From positions 7,378,001 through 7,442,000 of the forward strand of contig OY759214.1 of the NCBI GenBank assembly GCA_963662175.1: 64,000 nucleotides of DNA. The letters are read 5' to 3'. Position 1 is the stretch's first letter. The number at the start of each line of letters is the position of its first letter. The DNA comes from Aradus depressus (Eukaryota; Arthropoda; Insecta; Hemiptera; Aradidae). A program made the translations under genes and the position numbers. The notes under the pieces are model-generated. The model ran no database searches and had not been told where the DNA came from. It saw only the letters and a program-made list of their open reading frames with translations. Below are positions 11,977 to 22,974 of the stretch, one piece after another.

Positions 11977-12159
11977 ACAATAAAAATATTCTTCGTGGAC
12001 GAAATAAATAAGAAAAAAATGATACTTGTGGAGAAAGTCTAGCAATAATCAGCAATATTTGATGTAGTCACTCAAATTATCAATTCTTTCTCCATCTGGG
12101 GGTTTGGCTTCCAAGAGATCGACTAAAATACTTCAGATAATTGAAATAAATAATAAATT

Positions 12160-12799
12160 GTATAGTTCAGGAAAGTAGGCTCCTCTGGGAGGAAATACCG
12201 GGGTCCCAATAGGGAAGTTAAGTCCAAGCTTAATGTTCTTAAGCTCTAGTAAGCTTTATACTAGAAAGCTTAACTTAGATCCCGACCATTCAGTCCTTTT
12301 TCTTTTATTTAAAAACTCGCAACTTTAAAAACTAAAGTCAAAGTTGAAAAACATTGATTGAAACTTGTGATTTTTTATCTTTTTAGCTAGTACAAGGTCG
12401 GCAGTGTCTTATCAGACGCTGACCGACGTCAGTCCTTTTGGTCGATGTGGTGCTTCCTCTGCAGTAAGCGTTCTGGTATTGACGGATGCAGGCGGAGACT
12501 GATGGCTATTAACAGAGGGTTCTCATGTTCATACAGACTTACTTGACAAGTGGGCAAACATTATTTTACTTCAGGGGTCAGTGTGGATAGTTTTGTTTAC
12601 TGGTCCCTTTTTTTTTTTTTTTTTTATTTGGTTTCAAAGGAGGGTGCGCCTTGCATTGCAGCAACATCACCCAGTCAAACGTGAGAAAAGCTCGGAGTTC
12701 AAGGGGTTACTGAGGAACTGGGATTGGCCATCGGCGGAACTATTGCGCTGATCGCCCCCAGCCCATCTTACATTGCCTGTAGAACATCGGGTAGTCAGT
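12160..12799. other. No gene recognised
   Basis: Unassigned sequence with a T-run at 12609-12626 and a GC-richer stretch near 12400-12500. Confidence 0.35.
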
Positions 12800-12990
12800 T
12801 TCCGTCACCATCTGCCGTGGATCCAGTCCCAAATACGAACTTGTCCAACTCCACCCTAGCTTTGTCGTACAGCGGACATTCGAGGACCATATGTTCTGCA
12901 GTCTCGATACCGCCGCACGAACAGTTAAGGGTTTCTTCCTGTGAAAGAAGAACTGCTTGGAGTTAAAATCACAATGACCTGATAATATTT
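12800..12990 (-). pseudogene. R1-like LINE ORF2 C-terminus, fragment 1
   Basis: The minus strand reads ILSGHCDFNSKQFFFH, then after a frameshift LNCSCGGIETAEHMVLECPL, YDKARVELD. The C-x-C...E-x2-H...C-P pattern is the cysteine-histidine knuckle near the end of R1/jockey-group ORF2. It matches the fragment at 46844-47071 (DFNSKLFFF, NCSYGGVETAEHVVLECPLY), so both are copies of one family. Meets the plus-strand LINE end at 13066 head on. Confidence 0.7.
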
Positions 12991-13065
12991 GGGACGTCCA
13001 GTAATTTGGTTGTACCCATGTTGAGTCAAGGCGTAACCGGACGCCCGGGAAGTATGCGTACGTAG

Positions 13066-13234
13066 TTCGGCCATCCGAGCATCGTGACCAACGTTGTCGA
13101 GGCGGACCTCCGAGTGTTGGGCATTAGAGGATGGATGAAGGTTTTGGATCGAGACGAATGGAGGAGCATTGTGACGGAGGCTTGGGTTCTTTCAGGAGCG
13201 TAGCGCCGCAGGAAGAAGAAGAAGAAGAAGAAGA
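13066..13234 (+). pseudogene. RTE-like LINE 3' end with GAA-rich tail
   Basis: Frame reading VVEADLRVLGIRGWMKVLD, RDEWRSIVTEAW, LSGA, then stop at 13202, followed immediately by GCAGGAAGAAGAAGAAG. Established: DL..LG..GW...A.DR..WR..V..A is the usual C-terminal signature of RTE-group and related ORF2 proteins, and a short simple-repeat tail is expected there. Confidence 0.6.
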
Positions 13235-13340
13235 GAGCATTTTATTGAACATTTGTTTGATTTATGAGAAATCGATGAGCTCTATCGAAAAATAAGTCCT
13301 TATAAAAAAATGTTCAGTCAGTGCTGCTATATTTGGTAAT

Positions 13341-13586
13341 GAGGACGCCGGTAGCTCAATGGTATTCGCATTTATCTGGGAGATGGGTAAAACCTTGGGC
13401 ACGCCGTCCTCAAGCGATGGTCTTGAGCTTGTGCGATGTCAGGTACTTGTTAAGACCCGCGGGTGAATAGGTAGGACTCCCTCAGTAGAGTCAGGCAGAT
13501 GCCCACCAGAGCGACGAAAGAGCACTCTGGTAGTTGGCGATATGACCTTGTAGTTAAAGTTGGGGCATCAGTCACAATAACTAACT
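13341..13586 (+). mobile_element. SINE-1 copy with internal deletion
   Basis: Head GACGCCGGTAGCTCAATGGT is joined to the AGATAAA-side linker and core (GCACGCCGTCCT), losing box B. The 3' half with the CCAGAG...CTCTGG hairpin is kept. Confidence 0.8.
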
Positions 13587-14039
13587 GCATAAGATAACGG
13601 TTATGTCTTCGAAAATGCGATATTTCTCTCAAACAAATTTTCATGACGCAGGTTCTCCCCCACCTTGTTTGTACATCTAAATTAAAACGACGTTTACCAA
13701 AATATACCACGAGAATAACAGAATGTAAGAAGGGAGGGATGTGAGATAGCTAAGGTGGTTTGCATAACAACGGACTTGAAGGGTTCCATTTCTTAATTAA
13801 ACAGACCAAGTGACGTATTATAGGGGAAACCTCACAAGAATATGGCGGGCCTTGAGTTTCTCAGACGCAATTTTTTTTTTTTTAAATTGGCAATTAAAAT
13901 TTACCTTGATGTTATTATGATAAAGGGCTTAACCAGGGAGAAGAAAGCAAACACGATATTTATCAGAAAATAACATCAAGAATAAACCATATAGGAGGGA
14001 TCCTTGAAAAATGTGACGTAGTGCAATATGTTCTTTCTG

Positions 14040-14210
14040 CTCCACATATATGAAGTATACGGGAAGTAACATAACATCTTCGGTCAGAAATTCGATGTTG
14101 AGATTTCATCGTAATTTTCCAACATAAAAAGAAAACTGTCTGTGCATGTATGTGTATGATGAATGCAATAGAATGAATGTAGTGACACGAAATGTGAATT
14201 GTAAATTCAG
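14040..14210 (+). repeat. Repeat A fragment
   Basis: Has a CCACATATATGAAGTATACG terminus, then CGGTCAGAAATTCGATG and AGAATGAATGTAGTGACACG. Confidence 0.6.
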
Positions 14211-14410
14211 AGCCGAACGAAATCTCAGTGGTATCAGTCGAAGATAAGGAGGGAATCAGAAGGAAAGTAAACAACTAATCGATTCTTCCGTTATCATCCC
14301 CAACTAAAATATAGAATTCATTTTGTCCTCTTTAATAAGTTTATTTATTTATTGTTTCCCCAATTCGTTTTATTTTTTAATTATAAAAAAAATAATAGTA
14401 CTCAATTTAC

Positions 14411-14572
14411 TTTTTTTTTTGTCTTTTATTTATAAAGATGCAACTGTTGCTAGGGTGCAACAACCAGCATCTACGATGGTACGTACTGATATGTTGGCGT
14501 GAATGGCATGTGAGAGGAAGGCCACCCAGTGGTAGGTCCTCGGGACGAAAATTGATCTTAATTATTAGGACA
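14411..14572 (-). mobile_element. Jockey-family 3' UTR fragment with poly(A)
   Basis: T10 at 14411-14420 is the poly(A) of a minus-strand insertion. The next 150 bases match the 3' UTR of the jockey element ending at 54028, including GAGAGGAAGGCCACCCAG. A severely 5'-truncated copy with no coding sequence. Confidence 0.65.
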
Positions 14573-15189
14573 AGAACAGGAAAAATAAATAAAATAAATA
14601 AAGAAATTTAAAAAAAAAAAAAAAATTAATAAATAAAAAGGAATTGAAAGACAATTTACTTAACGTATTTTTTGTGTATAATTATATTATTATATATATA
14701 ATAAAAAGAAATGTTTAAAAAACGATCCTGATATGGTGATGAGATGCTGCAGATTTAGTTTTTTATTCAGACTAATCCCTAGCATATTCGCGACTGATTC
14801 GACATACATTAACTTAACGTTTGAATTATCGTTTTTTTTTGTTTTTTTGAACGTTCATAATATGATATCGATGGTGTAGGTAGCTCGTTTGTCGAAAAAC
14901 CTAATTTCTCAGATTAGACAAAAAAAACGCCTCTTTAGTTGTACTTCACAATTTTGGTAGAATGATTTATTATGAGCAATTAAAGTTATGATAAAAGTAT
15001 TTAAAATTTCATTAAGTCTACTTAATAAAAACATAAGGACTTTACTATCTAATATTTCCGGCTTAACACAGAAGAAATTAAGATATATTTTTAATATTGT
15101 ACTCATTTATCTAGTTCTATTCACTTCGGAGGTTTCTACAGAAGATCCAATACGACTTCCTTCAATGCAATCCATACAAATGCCATTTT
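14573..15189. other. AT-rich sequence, no gene seen
   Basis: A-rich and T-rich runs only. Minus and plus frames near 14909-15314 are open by composition, with no family resemblance. Confidence 0.4.
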
Positions 15190-15840
15190 ACTCCCCCAGT
15201 TATACGAAGTATAGGGGAAGTTATGTAATCGATCAGAAATTCGATGGGGAGTTTCCAACAGAAGCCAACAAAGTTTCTGCTCTCCCCTCTAAACACTTCT
15301 TATCCTTTGCCTGACTTAACTTGTCCCAATTATGGACATTTCATTCCACATATAACAATTTCTAGTTGTTCCATTGTCAGGGTTTTGGTTAAGGTCTCCT
15401 GTCCTCCCTTTTGGCCGATTTGACTGAATGGTTAGGTTTTATGACTCATGCCCGGGCTTTAACTACGAGGTCATATCGCCTACTACCAAAGCGCCCTTTC
15501 GTCACTCTGGTGGACATTAGCCCGACTTTATTGTGGTAGTCCTAAATTTTGCCTATCCTAAATGTTTATTCACTTAGGGCAGGGGTCTTTAACGAGTACC
15601 TGACATCGTACAGGCTCGGGACCATCGCTTAACGTCCCATCCAAAGGACGGCGTGCTTAATTTTTTTTTACCTCCCAGATAAAATAAACTAAGGGCCTCG
15701 GTCGGGTTTCGAACCCACGGTCTTGAGCTCAGAAGACAAGCACGCATACCACTGAGCGGCTGAATGGTTCTGGATCCATTTATAAAATATCTCCTCATTG
15801 TATTCATTCTATCGGGAGTTACCGTGTTCTTAGACACATA
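15190..15840. repeat. Repeat A, head-to-head pieces around a SINE-1 insertion
   Basis: A plus-strand terminus at 15190-15300 (TATACGAAGTATAGGGGAAG, AATCGATCAGAAATTCGATG) is followed by minus-strand Repeat A at 15365-15433. That continues at 15770-15840 (TTCATTCTATCGGGAGTTAC). The gap between the minus pieces is exactly the SINE-1 at 15434-15759. Confidence 0.75.
15434..15759 (-). mobile_element. SINE-1 copy with 10-bp TSD
   Basis: Complete 3' end with one TTAGG pentamer; 5' head slightly short. Flanked by direct repeats CTGAATGGTT at 15424-15433 and 15760-15769, showing insertion by target-primed reverse transcription into Repeat A. Confidence 0.92.
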
Positions 15841-15851
15841 TACTTTTTAAT

Positions 15852-15945
15852 TTCCCAGCATATAGGGTTATTGTAATGGGTCCGAAAATCAAAATCAAAA
15901 TTTTCATCATATTTTTTTGTTTCAAGGTCATTACAGTATTTTTAC
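15852..15945 (+). repeat. Repeat G, copy 1
   Basis: Matches 26568-26667: TAATGGGTCCGAAAATC, AAAATTTTCATCATATTTTT, TTTCAAGGTCATTACA. Both start at CTTCCCAGCATATA, close to the Repeat A terminus CTTCCCCAGC. Confidence 0.7.
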
Positions 15946-16225
15946 GAAATCCTAACGGGAAGGGGGTTGTGAGGGTGCATAAAAATAGGTCTAACTCATA
16001 AACAGATGATAGAATTTTAATGAAATTTAATATGTAGTATTCTTAAAAGCCAAATTGAAAAAAGGGTGTGTGACGTCTAAAAATTCTCTACGGGAGGGGG
16101 GACTGTAAGTAGAGGTTCAGCATAAAAATAGTTCAACCTCATTAACGGATTATCATGAAATTTTACATGTAGCTTTAAAAGCAAAATTAAAAAAAAATAG
16201 GCTATGTGACCTATGTGTTTTTCAT
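15946..16225 (+). repeat. Repeat E fragment (two internal units)
   Basis: Two units each with a G-rich run, CATAAAAATAGGTC or similar, an AACGGAT...TCATGAAATTT block and GTGTGTGACGTCTA-like text. They correspond to the units at 60780-61350. Confidence 0.65.
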
Positions 16226-16739
16226 ATCAATTAAAAATCTATGTATAGATTAAATTCAATTAAATGATTGAATAATTATGTACCTACTGAATAAACAGCC
16301 TATTGTGATATTATTATTAATGATATTGATATCATGCTGGGAAGTTTGCCGTGTGGACATCAAGGGCCGCACTTAGACACCTTTGTAGATTCAGAGTCAT
16401 AGTACACAGCCCAGTAATTTCCTCTTATTTAAGGTGCAAAGAGACGAAACACACATCCGAGAACCTGCTCCTTTTTTTTGTTTTCTTTCTTTGTTTCATG
16501 GGGCTGAGAGATACGAAATTTCAAAGAAAACAACAGAATTTCTTGAATTTCTCTATACTAAAGAGAAGTAAAAACTGTGGGCCTGGAGACTGTATTTGAG
16601 TTATGTTGGCTCCGCTATCACCTACTGAGGCCAAACAGGCTGCTCCTATCTTGATTAAATTACAAAAAAAAAAACATCACCCAGTTTTTCTTTTATTTTC
16701 ATTATTGTCATGTATTTCTTCATATGCCCCCAGAATAGT
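16226..16739. other. No gene seen
   Basis: Unassigned; a GC-richer patch at 16340-16440 has no splice-bounded frame. Confidence 0.35.
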
Positions 16740-16753
16740 TCTTGTTTATAAGA

Positions 16754-17097
16754 GGTTAGGTTAGGTTTTATGACTCATGCCCGGGCTTTAACTACGAGGT
16801 CATATCGCCTACTACCAGAGCGCTCTTTCGTCATTCTGGTGGACATGAGCCCGACTCTACTGTGGGAGTCCTAAATTTTGCCTACCCTAAATTTTTATTC
16901 ATCTAGGGTAGGGGTCTTTAACGAGTACCTGACATCGTACAGGCTAGGGACCATCGCTTAACGTCCCATCCGAAGGACGGCGTGCTTAAGTTTATTTTAC
17001 CTCCCAGATAAAATAAACTAAGGGCCTCGGTCGGGCTACGAACCCACGACCTTGAGCTCAGAAGTCAAGCACGCTTACCACTGAGCTACCGGCGCCC
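16754..17097 (-). mobile_element. SINE-1, full length, 14-bp TSD
   Basis: One of the best copies: two TTAGG pentamers at its 3' end, complete core, and a head ending TAGCTCAGTGG / GGCGCC. Perfect direct repeats TCTTGTTTATAAGA at 16740-16753 and 17098-17111. Confidence 0.95.
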
Positions 17098-17369
17098 TCT
17101 TGTTTATAAGATAAAAGAATGCTATTTTTATACGGTATGTTTGGTAAATTATTTGACTCAGTTCGGATTATAAGCAGCAGTTGGCACCAAACTTTGGGAT
17201 ATATCGTCATAGAATTCAATGCTTTGATGTCGTTGAGAGAAAATCAACGAGTGAAACAGAAACGTAATCTTCTCAAAAATTAAGTTGATTTGTGAATTAT
17301 CGATGAATTATGTTTCATATTGATATAATCTATTTTTTGGGGGCAATTTTAAACATTAAACAGTAAAGT

Positions 17370-17434
17370 GGGGCTCGTACACCACAAAAGAGCGCTCCTG
17401 TAGTAGGCCTCCAAGTTAAATGCCCGGACATGAG
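17370..17434 (+). mobile_element. SINE-1 3'-end fragment
   Basis: Contains AAAGAGCGCTCCTGTAGTAG followed by AAATGCCCGGACATGAGTAA. Confidence 0.65.
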
Positions 17435-17722
17435 TAACTAACAATAATATTAAATAAACTATGCTCGTTGTATATGCCATTATTTTTTTGTTGTTTTTCA
17501 AATTATTTGATAGTTTGCTTACGTTTTGATAAAAATTCTATTAATTGCCCGAAATTGTTGTTTCGTAACTTTAATGTCCCCTCCTTAATTTGAAATCAGT
17601 CAGAAAATTATAAAAATTATTCATTTTCGGGTAGATTGTTATTTTTGTTGGTCTCTTTGAATTGTGGTTGTCCGCAGGAGTTGTGGAGGCAGCCTGGGGA
17701 TAGAGCCTCAAAGAATTAGAAG
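17435..17722. other. AT-rich sequence, no feature seen
   Basis: No repeat match or open frame of note. Confidence 0.4.
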
Positions 17723-17911
17723 TTGGAGGGGGTGGGGGCAAAGCGGCGAGAAACTTGTTCTACAGTTGTGACAAAAAGCAAACTTTCTGGATTGATGAAA
17801 CTTGAGCCCCCAACCAATGGTCCCTCGGGAACTCAACGGGGAAAATATAGCTTCCAACAACCTTCAACTGGCAAGGAGCAACCATCTCCAGTCTTCATGG
17901 TCGATAGCTAA
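17723..17911 (+). CDS. Candidate terminal exon, unassigned
   Basis: Open for 62 codons to TAG at 17909, richer in G+C than its neighbours. A possible acceptor (TTGTTCTACAG ending 17765) would give an exon reading VTKSKLSGLMKLEPPTNGPS and on to FMVDS. No family recognised, and no partner exon could be tied to it. Confidence 0.2.
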   Translation: MEGVGAKRRETCSTVVTKSKLSGLMKLEPPTNGPSGTQRGKYSFQQPSTGKEQPSPVFMVDS

Positions 17912-18010
17912 ATATCTTCAGTTGGTAACACTGTAGTTATGTTTCTCTTGAAAAAAAAACCAAAAAAAAAACCTATAGACATAACCCATAATACTGTGTT
18001 AATTTGTTAT

Positions 18011-18816
18011 TATGACTCATGCCCGCTTTAAATACAAGGTTATATCGCCTACGACCAGAGGGCTCTTTCGTCACTCCGATTCTACTATGGGAGTCCTAAA
18101 TTTTGTCTATCCTAAATTTTTATTCACCTAGGAGTTCCTGATATCGTGCAGGCTCGGGATTCGTTTAACGTCCCATCCGAAGGACGGCGCACAGTGTGAA
18201 ATTTATGATTTTTGATTTTCAAAATTCGAGCCCCCGCTCAATTTTTGATCAATTTGGATGAAACTAGGTGCAAAATATTTGAGAAAGCTGGCTTTTTATC
18301 AGGTAACTACGGGTTTCACAATCAAGGTATTATATGCCAATTGACAGCTGCCAAAACCCCGCGAAAATTTTTAAAAATTTTAATTTTTTTTGTCCAAATT
18401 TTTGTTAACTGATTTTTAAAACTTAAATGAATGTTTTCTGGGTCGCTGATTACAAATTCAATACTTATTTCAGCCAAAAGTGGTCCTAATGTTGTCTTAA
18501 TTAAATTTTTTTTTAAATTTTCGAGGGGTTTTGGCAGCTGTAAATTGGCATATAATACCTTGATTGTGAAACCCGCCGTTATCTGATAAAAAGCCAGCTT
18601 TCACAAATATTTTGCACCTAGTTTCATCCAAATTGATCAAAAATTGAGCGGGGGCTCGAATTTTGAAAATCAAAACTCATAAATTTCACACTGTGCGACG
18701 TGTTTAGGTTTTATTAACCTTCCAGATAAAATAAACTAATGATCTCAGCCCGGATTTAAACCCGTGGACTTGAGCTCAGTAAGCAAGCACGCATACCACT
18801 GAGCTACCGTCGCCCT
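18011..18816 (-). mobile_element. SINE-1 copy interrupted by a 510-bp TIR element
   Basis: The 3' half is at 18011-18187 and the linker plus head at 18698-18816. The break falls inside the core motif (ATCCGAAGGACGG), where element 18188-18697 has landed. Confidence 0.85.
18188..18697. mobile_element. Repeat F: non-autonomous DNA element with ~160-bp inverted repeats, copy 1
   Basis: Begins CGCACAGTGTGAAATTTATG and ends with its complement. The inverted arms extend roughly 160 bases (GCTCAATTTTTGATCAATTT; AAGCTGGCTTTTTATCAG). A second copy is at 37383-37887. No coding sequence. No unambiguous target duplication could be fixed, so the superfamily is open. Confidence 0.88.
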
Positions 18817-18889
18817 CGAGATAATAACACTGGTAACAACAAAACTGTGTTATTAAGTGAATCATTTAATGCTATTATCTCTTCCTTGG

Positions 18890-19062
18890 GAGCTAAACTT
18901 TGGGAGTTCTACATTTTTTCTACCCAGGTTTATTCCCTTAGGACACAGGGAGCTGACGTCGTACAGGCTCGGGACTATCGCTTACGTCTCATCCGGAGGA
19001 TGGCGTGCTCTTTTTTCACTTTCCAGATAAAAAAAATCTTAGAGCCTCGGTCGGTTTGGAGG
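18890..19062 (-). mobile_element. SINE-1 fragment, diverged
   Basis: Shows GACGTCGTACAGGCTCGGGA, a core relic ATCCGGAGGATGGCGTGCTC and the linker; head incomplete. Confidence 0.65.
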
Positions 19063-20094
19063 TTACGATATCAATAGAGATGGGGGGGTAGGAAGAAGAG
19101 GTAGTGGATGGGTCACAGCTAATCCAGACACATTGGTTAGGGTGGTCGCTTTGAATGTAAACATAGAAGCTGGAGCATTGTGTATTCAGGAGGCGTACCC
19201 GGGGCTAACTCAATTCTAAGGGGGGGGGGGGGGGGGGGAGGAGAAGAGATAAGCCAGCCCCCCTTTTCAAGAATTGAGAATTAATTCTACTGCCATCATG
19301 AGTCTTTACTCTGATGACATTCAATGAAAGGGAAAGACAGAGAGCCGTTCCTATGATTCAGTAGGTCGAAAACCAAATCCGAAACCTTATTAACGAGTGT
19401 GTGACGTCTGTCCATCGGTCCCTCTCCCTTATTTATTCACTTTTTAATCGTAAAACACCAAACTATATATTTTTCTCCACCATTGTTGTTCAATTCTATG
19501 TTATCTATCATTCCTTTTTATTAAAATGTATTGTCTTGCGATACACGGCTTCCCCTCCTCCAGGAGCAAACCCCATGTGCGGTCGAAGAAGGTCGAAGTG
19601 GAAGACCAGCCATCGGCGCCGGTCCTGGCTCCAATAAGTCACATCTAACAGGTATTGCATCTTCTGGATGCAGTCTGAACTCCTATTGTTTGGACGTGGA
19701 ACGCTCGCAGCCTAAACTCATGCATCGTGGTTGAGAAGCTTGCTCAAATGGTTCATAATCGCCTCAAAGTTGTGTGTGGTAGCCTACTGTATGCTGCCAA
19801 AAAATTGCCAGTTAGTGATAATCCAAAAATTTTAACCTTTCTGCCACTGTCGGTTAACCCATTTACGTATTTCACGTAGGTACTATGTTAAAGTGTACGA
19901 TGAACTACCTACATTACTACATTAGCGTAGCTCCCTCGCTTTCATAACCCTCGCCTTCATGACCCTCGTTGCCGGATACTTAGACGAACCTGATCCACTG
20001 GCAACAACCACTGAACGACAATTCCATCTTACCTCTCATTCTTTTTTTCTTAACAAATAATAAATAACATATTTTAAGAGAAGTGATTATTTCA
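19063..20094. other. No gene recognised
   Basis: Contains a G19 run at 19220-19238. A GC-richer stretch at 19540-19740 is open in two frames but has no recognised product. Confidence 0.35.
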
Positions 20095-20560
20095 CAGGAT
20101 ATCAAATATAAGATAGTCTGACCTCTCACAGATTTTTATTGGTAGTAATAGCTAGCCGGCTTTCGAGGTTTCACCCTCCTCAACTCTAGAGAGGGGATGG
20201 ACGGTTTGTCCAGTCTCACGTACACCGTTCTCCCAGTTGTGACTCAGATGGTGGACAGGAATAACTCGTCTGTCCCCATCCATGATATTTTAAATTGTTA
20301 ATGTTTTAGATTATTATTTATTTATTTTTATTATATTATTTAGTTTTATTCAAAAATTTTTTAATTTTTTGTCTGGTATGTTTAATCAAAAATTGTGTTT
20401 TCTATTTAATTATTTATCTTTGCTATTTATATTACATATTACATTAAGGATGGTTTCTTTTGTAGACTGCTTGATGATGAGGAAAACCTCGAAAGCCGGC
20501 TAGCTATTACTACCAATAAAAATCTGTGAGAGGTCAGACTATCTTATATTTGATATCCTG
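20095..20560. mobile_element. MITE with ~77-bp terminal inverted repeats
   Basis: Starts CAGGATATCAAATATAAGAT and ends with the exact complement. Arms extend through CCTCTCACAGATTTTTATTG and AGCTAGCCGGCTTTCGAGGT with almost no mismatch, which indicates recent mobility or hairpin-driven conservation. The interior is about 310 AT-rich bases without coding sequence. Confidence 0.9.
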
Positions 20561-20595
20561 TTAAATATTTCACATACAAACTTAATATAAATACA

Positions 20596-20825
20596 AAAAA
20601 GACTTGGATGAATCACCGGCAATGTATTTACCCAGAACGAATTCATCAATTAACTTTTCACCCCCTCCATAACTAGTCAGCTGTTTGGGCTAAAAGTCAG
20701 TTTGCTTCATACGGGCTTCTGAATTCTCACTAAATTCATTACATCGGCAGTTATTAGTTATATTTGTGTTGAGCCCTCCCTCCCTCCCCGCTAATTCCGC
20801 TGAAAATTGATAAGTTTCGTCAATA
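20596..20825 (-). repeat. Repeat A fragment (hairpin end)
   Basis: Starts GATGAATCACCGGCAATGTA, then ACCCAGAACGAATTCATCAA, then one internal unit with ACATCGGCAGTTATTAG. Confidence 0.75.
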
Positions 20826-20974
20826 ATATAACGTAAAATTACTCCCATGCAACGCAGGGTAAGTATTTAATATGTTGAGATGAAATTTTTATGTAAATTT
20901 AGAAGCTCACATCTATTGCCTTATGTATCCAACCCTGCATCCCTTCACCCTCTCCTGCCCTTCCAAGGGTTGAG

Positions 20975-21565
20975 GGAGGGGTGTAAAAATATCGTTGGAA
21001 ATATCGATAGTTTTAATATACAGAAAATATCGATTGTGCTATCGAAATATTATCTGTATGAAAAAATGCGATTTAAGAGAGTCCTGTACCTCTCGGAGTT
21101 TCTTTGTCAAGTAAAAACGAATTCCACTTCCACTACCTCTATTCTCTTCTGTATCTGTAGGTGTGTACAAGGCGTTCCCGTTGTAATCGCTGTGATGTTT
21201 TCTCAACAAGTGATCCTTCAAATTGGAAGTGTTCCCGCAAGTTCCATATTCGGCACTGCACAAACGACATTTAGCCAGTTTTTTTTTGGATCCACATCTT
21301 TATCGAAGGAACTCCACACATTGGACTTCCGCTTATGACTCATTTTTCAATTCAAAACAACAAAGCACGCTACAAGAATAGTAAATTTTCAGTTCAAAGC
21401 AACGAAACACTCTACAAGAACAATAAATGTAACCTTCCTTCGATTCAGTGGGTCCCAGAAATATAAAGTCATTTGTATCATTTGTAACTATCGATGGTTT
21501 ACCGCCGATAGTATTTTAACTATCGATAAAGTCAACTATGGATAGTTTTACATCCCTAGTTCAGG
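20975..21565 (-). mobile_element. hAT-type element remnant
   Basis: The ends carry imperfect inverted repeats GGGGTGTAAAAATATCG (left) and, from the right, GGGATGTAAAACTATCC. Both are followed by clusters of TATCGATAG subterminal motifs. The enclosed minus-strand frame has a BED-type finger. Target duplication not clear. Confidence 0.65.
21039..21343 (-). pseudogene. BED zinc-finger N-terminus of a hAT transposase
   Basis: From ATG at 21343: MSHKRKSNVWSSFDKD, then an A-run frameshift near 21283, then CRLCSAEYGTCGNTSNLKDH, LLRKHH. The W-x-F, C-x2-C, N-T-S-N-L-x2-H-L-x3-H spacing is the BED finger common at the start of hAT transposases. The rest of the transposase is missing; stop at 21039. 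Confidence 0.7.
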
Positions 21566-21736
21566 GACTCCTAATAAACTAATAATAACCCCCAAAAAAA
21601 ACTGTTTTTTTGGCTAGGTTGTTAATCCACAGAGATGTACGTACACTATACTACTAATAATTGACGCATTTCTATTTTGATATAAATAAATATAATATAT
21701 TTAATAGAATCCAAGAAAATAAATAAGAGTTACAAC

Positions 21737-21951
21737 TTTGAGAAAAGACCAGTTTGGATAGACCATGAAGAGAATACAATAGGCAATGAGTCCGTAGAGG
21801 CCAAGCAGACAGTAGGAGACGAAGGCCCACATAGCCACGAACATGGTGAAGAGCATCTTGTGGATATCTTCGTCGACATCCCCCTCAGCGAGGTAGCCGG
21901 GAGAGCTGGGCTCACAGAGACAGCGGGGGAAAGGCATGAGCAGGGAGGAAA
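21737..21951 (-). CDS. Internal exon of an unrecognised membrane-protein gene
   Basis: Acceptor TTGTTCTTGTACAG directly precedes the exon; the likely donor is CAAA/GTTGTA at its end. Codons end mostly in C or G, unlike everything around. About 71 residues: a Cys-rich piece (MPFPRCLCEP), an acidic turn (EGDVDEDIHKM), then two hydrophobic stretches (LFTMFVAMWAFVSYCLLGLY and LIAYCILFMVYP) that look like membrane segments. If the donor is not used, the frame runs on to a stop at 21701. It enters with one base of its first codon supplied upstream, matching the end phase of exon 23878-23964. No family recognised. Confidence 0.6.
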
Positions 21952-22208
21952 CTGTACAAGAACAATCCAGGTTAGAAGGAGGCATCAAGCAGGCTTGGGC
22001 ACCGCTACATTAACTATTAAATTTGTAAAAAAATAAATAAAACCCAAGAACTTAAATGAATATTAAAAATAGAAATGAGTATTTTTGAGGGCGCCGACTG
22101 CTCAGAGTTAGCTTGTTGCAACAATGCATCTTCTGCATCATCAAGCAACAACATAAATCAAGTAGCTACTTGTTAATAATGAGCACAAAAAATATAATTA
22201 TTCTCTAA

Positions 22209-22481
22209 TTAGACTAATGCCCGGGCTTCAACTACTAGGTTACATCAGAGGACTTCCACTCCACACTATGGGAGTCTTAAATTTTGCCTATACATTTTTA
22301 TTCACCTAGGGTAGAAGTCTTTAACGAATACCGACATCGTACAGGTTCGGGACCATCACTTAACATTCCATCTAAAGGTATTTTCATCTTACAGATAAAA
22401 AACTTAAGGGCTTCGACCGGGTTTTGAACCCGCGATTTTGAGCTCAGTAAGTACGCCTGTTACCTCTGAGCTACCGACATC
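22209..22481 (-). mobile_element. SINE-1 copy, diverged
   Basis: Nearly full length with deletions around the 3' hairpin and core; box B visible as GGGTTTTGAACCC. Confidence 0.8.
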
Positions 22482-22563
22482 TACTTATTTATAATATTTT
22501 AAAATATAATAATTATAGTATTGATTTATTTAGTTGTTTATACTTTTTTTGCAGTAAGCTATA

Positions 22564-22825
22564 ATTGAGTGGTTGACGCGAAAAAGGTTCTAAACGCCAA
22601 AATAACACTTCCTTCCGCTGCCATGTTGAGAACTACTGGTGGCTGTTAGAACCTTCTTCCATGAGGCTCAACGCTGACGTGGGCTCAATACTACCAACTG
22701 CTGCTGTAACGGCAAAAAAAAAACCTCCCTACACAGTCCCTAGAGACCTATAGAACCTGATTCCACAGAAATCTCATTTTCGACTAAAGTGGCGCTTAGA
22801 ACCTTTTTCGCGTCAACCACTCAAT
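22564..22825. mobile_element. MITE, 38-bp TIRs, TA target site
   Basis: Starts ATTGAGTGGTTGACGCGAAA and ends with the complement; arms continue through AGGTTCTAA.CGCCA. TA lies outside each end (22562-22563, 22826-22827), pointing to the Tc1/mariner group. 262 bp, no coding sequence. Confidence 0.9.
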
Positions 22826-22974
22826 TATAATTGTAAATATAGATATTACAAATAAACAGAAATGTTATAGTAGATACAGTATTGTTTTATTTAATTGTAG
22901 TCAATAAGCGCCCTAATAGATCAAGTTCTACTGCCTATAAAGGAAAAAGTCGTCAAAAAAAAAATAAAATAAAA

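Noticed and set aside
15190..15240. loxP-like recombination site (TATACGAAGTAT)
   Set aside because: The match is only to part of one arm and is explained by the Repeat A terminal hairpin; no spacer and second arm of the right form.
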